Origin: Rivularia sp. PCC 7116 | GTDB lineage: Bacteria; Cyanobacteriota; Cyanobacteriia; Cyanobacteriales; Nostocaceae | Assembly (NCBI RefSeq): GCF_000316665.1 | Contig: NC_019678.1 | Location: 124,001 to 188,000 of the forward strand | Direction: 5' to 3' | Length of the DNA: 64,000 nt | Part shown: piece after piece, positions 62,770-64,000 of the stretch | Layout of the letters: every line of letters starts with the position of its first letter | Position numbering within the stretch: position 1 is the first letter of the stretch | Position numbers and translations under genes: made by a program | Notes under the pieces: generated by a model | Database searches by the model: none | What the model saw: only the letters and a program-made list of their open reading frames with translations | Told to the model about the DNA's origin: nothing

Positions 62770-64000
62770 TTACTGACCATCTGCTGGTGTTGGTTTTGCG
62801 GTTGCTGGTGAATTTTGCTGCTGTTGCAAAGGAAACTGCAATTGTTGTGTGGAATATTGTCCTACTAATTGAGATGTTTGAGGATTGTAAATCCGTAGAT
62901 AATTCCAGTAGTTTCCAAGCACTTGACGGACATAATTTTTGGTTTCTGGGAAGGGAATAGCTTCAACGAACTCATCAGGGTCTTCTGTTGGTAAAGTTTT
63001 TAACCATTTTGATACATTTCCCGGTCCCGCATTGTAGCTAGCAACTGCAAACAGCGAGCTATCTTGATATTGTTTGTGGGTGCTATCTAAATACCAGGTA
63101 CCGTACATGATATTGTCATTGGGGTCTGTTAAATCAGTATTGCTATAGTCCACATTGATTTGTGGAGCAATCCATTCTGCGGTACTTGGTAGCACCTGCA
63201 TTAAACCCGTAGCATTGGCAATCGATTTAATTTTTTCTTGAAATCTCGATTCTTGGCGTATTAGAGAAACTACTAAAAAAGGATTAAGGTTACGTTCTTG
63301 AGACCATTGGCTAATTAAATCAAAGTAAGGGAATGGATAACGAGCCTGCCAATAAATATTTTTCCGACTTAATTCTTGATATGCGGCTCTTTCTTCGGGT
63401 TCTTCCCTGTCTTCTAACTTAGCTACGATGGAAATTCCACCTACATAATTTCCCCTCGCTAACTGCATCAAGCCTTCAGTGAACTGCTCGGCTACTTTCG
63501 GCTGTGCTTTATTTTGAAATTCTGTTTCCCATTGCAGCCAAGCATCTCTTTTTTGCCCTAATAAATACAATTCTTTAAAAGTATCGGAACCAGCCGGTGG
63601 TATAGGACGTATCCTATCTCGCATTTCTGGATTCATGCTACGTAGGCTATTAAAATCACCTACATCCAAACCTAAAGTAACAGCAGAACGCCAAGCATAA
63701 TAAGAGTAAGGAAATTTACTTACTACATATTCATAAGCTTGTTTAGCTTCTGCTTCTTTACCTAGTTTGGTTAACCATTTACCAACCCAAAAACCTGCTC
63801 TGGGAGCCAAAATACTAGTAGGATTGTTTACAGGAACTGCTCCTGCCCATTCCCATGCCTCTTCATAGTCTCCGGTTTTTGCTTTTTGCTGGGCTACTTT
63901 CCAACGGTATTCTGCTGCTTGTTCGGTGTTAGCAAACTTAGTAATAAGTAACTTTAAAGCATCCCTAGCACCCGAATTATTACTTTGCGATTGCAGAATT
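62770..64000 (-). CDS. slt: Soluble lytic murein transglycosylase (5' part missing)
   Basis: Slt70-type transglycosylase that cleaves glycan strands of peptidoglycan in the periplasm. The minus-strand frame is open to the window edge, so the gene starts outside; 409 codons plus stop are visible. The N-terminal part visible here is a TPR/superhelical U-domain (RVAQQKAKTGDYEEAW-like, AKQAYEYVVSKFPYSYYAW). The catalytic SLT domain contains LIRQESRFQEKIKS with the catalytic Glu, ATGLMQVLPSTAEW and VASYNAGPGNVSKWL. The C-terminus is Gln/Pro-rich. The signal peptide must lie beyond the edge. Confidence 0.92.
   Translation of the reverse strand, partial: ILQSQSNNSGARDALKLLITKFANTEQAAEYRWKVAQQKAKTGDYEEAWEWAGAVPVNNPTSILAPRAGFWVGKWLTKLGKEAEAKQAYEYVVSKFPYSYYAWRSAVTLGLDVGDFNSLRSMNPEMRDRIRPIPPAGSDTFKELYLLGQKRDAWLQWETEFQNKAQPKVAEQFTEGLMQLARGNYVGGISIVAKLEDREEPEERAAYQELSRKNIYWQARYPFPYFDLISQWSQERNLNPFLVVSLIRQESRFQEKIKSIANATGLMQVLPSTAEWIAPQINVDYSNTDLTDPNDNIMYGTWYLDSTHKQYQDSSLFAVASYNAGPGNVSKWLKTLPTEDPDEFVEAIPFPETKNYVRQVLGNYWNYLRIYNPQTSQLVGQYSTQQLQFPLQQQQNSPATAKPTPADGQ

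Overview
The window is chromosomal DNA from a cyanobacterium, most likely a filamentous, heterocystous (Nostocales/Rivulariaceae-type) species. The evidence is petC-petA, a chloroplast-type ycf35 gene, a Psb35-like thylakoid peptide, a mycosporine-like amino acid cluster, cyanobacterial DUF families (DUF3038, DUF4335, DUF2997, DUF3067), many copies of the HIP1 octamer GCGATCGC, and numerous seven-base tandem repeats of the kind known from Nostoc and Calothrix. The DNA is AT-rich with long gene-free spacers. I saw no rRNA, tRNA or CRISPR array.

Layout. 1-10.3 kb: housekeeping genes (partial plsX, a PBP4-type peptidase, an LptC-like lipoprotein, an NYN/LabA-like protein, metG, an alpha/beta hydrolase, an SH3 membrane protein). 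10.8-25.3 kb: an EcsC-like protein, pepA, a LOG-family protein, the DUF3038-DUF4335 pair, mutS2, guaB3, trxA, and a tight DUF2997-ycf35-ferredoxin operon. 25.8-27.05 kb: a decayed IS630-family element with 35-bp terminal inverted repeats, itself invaded by small palindromes. 27.3-32.6 kb: type IV pilus motor operon pilB-pilT-pilC plus an unknown gene. 33.1-39.2 kb: grpE, dnaK, dnaJ-tusA-rsgA. 39.5-45.4 kb: GH57 branching enzyme, a Psb35-like peptide, and mysA-mysB-mysC for UV-sunscreen synthesis. 47.6-52.1 kb: cytochrome b6f genes petC-petA, DUF3067, a DUF2087 protein, a CsaA-like tRNA-binding protein and tatC. 53.4-62.5 kb: an accessory-looking block with a P-loop ATPase overlapping a 1739-aa STAND-type NTPase carrying 14 WD40 repeats, a convergent membrane protein with a predicted sandwich domain, and two tandem paralogous genes of unknown function. 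The window ends in a partial lytic transglycosylase gene.

How genes work together. PetC carries a twin-arginine signal and TatC is the core of the translocon that handles such proteins. MysA and MysB make 4-deoxygadusol and MysC adds glycine, but no MysD or MysE gene follows. GrpE, DnaK and DnaJ form one chaperone cycle. PilB, PilT and PilC are the extension motor, retraction motor and platform of type IV pili. The best candidate for an undescribed system is the 53.4-62.5 kb NTPase/WD40 block, whose linkage and role are inference from layout and domain content.
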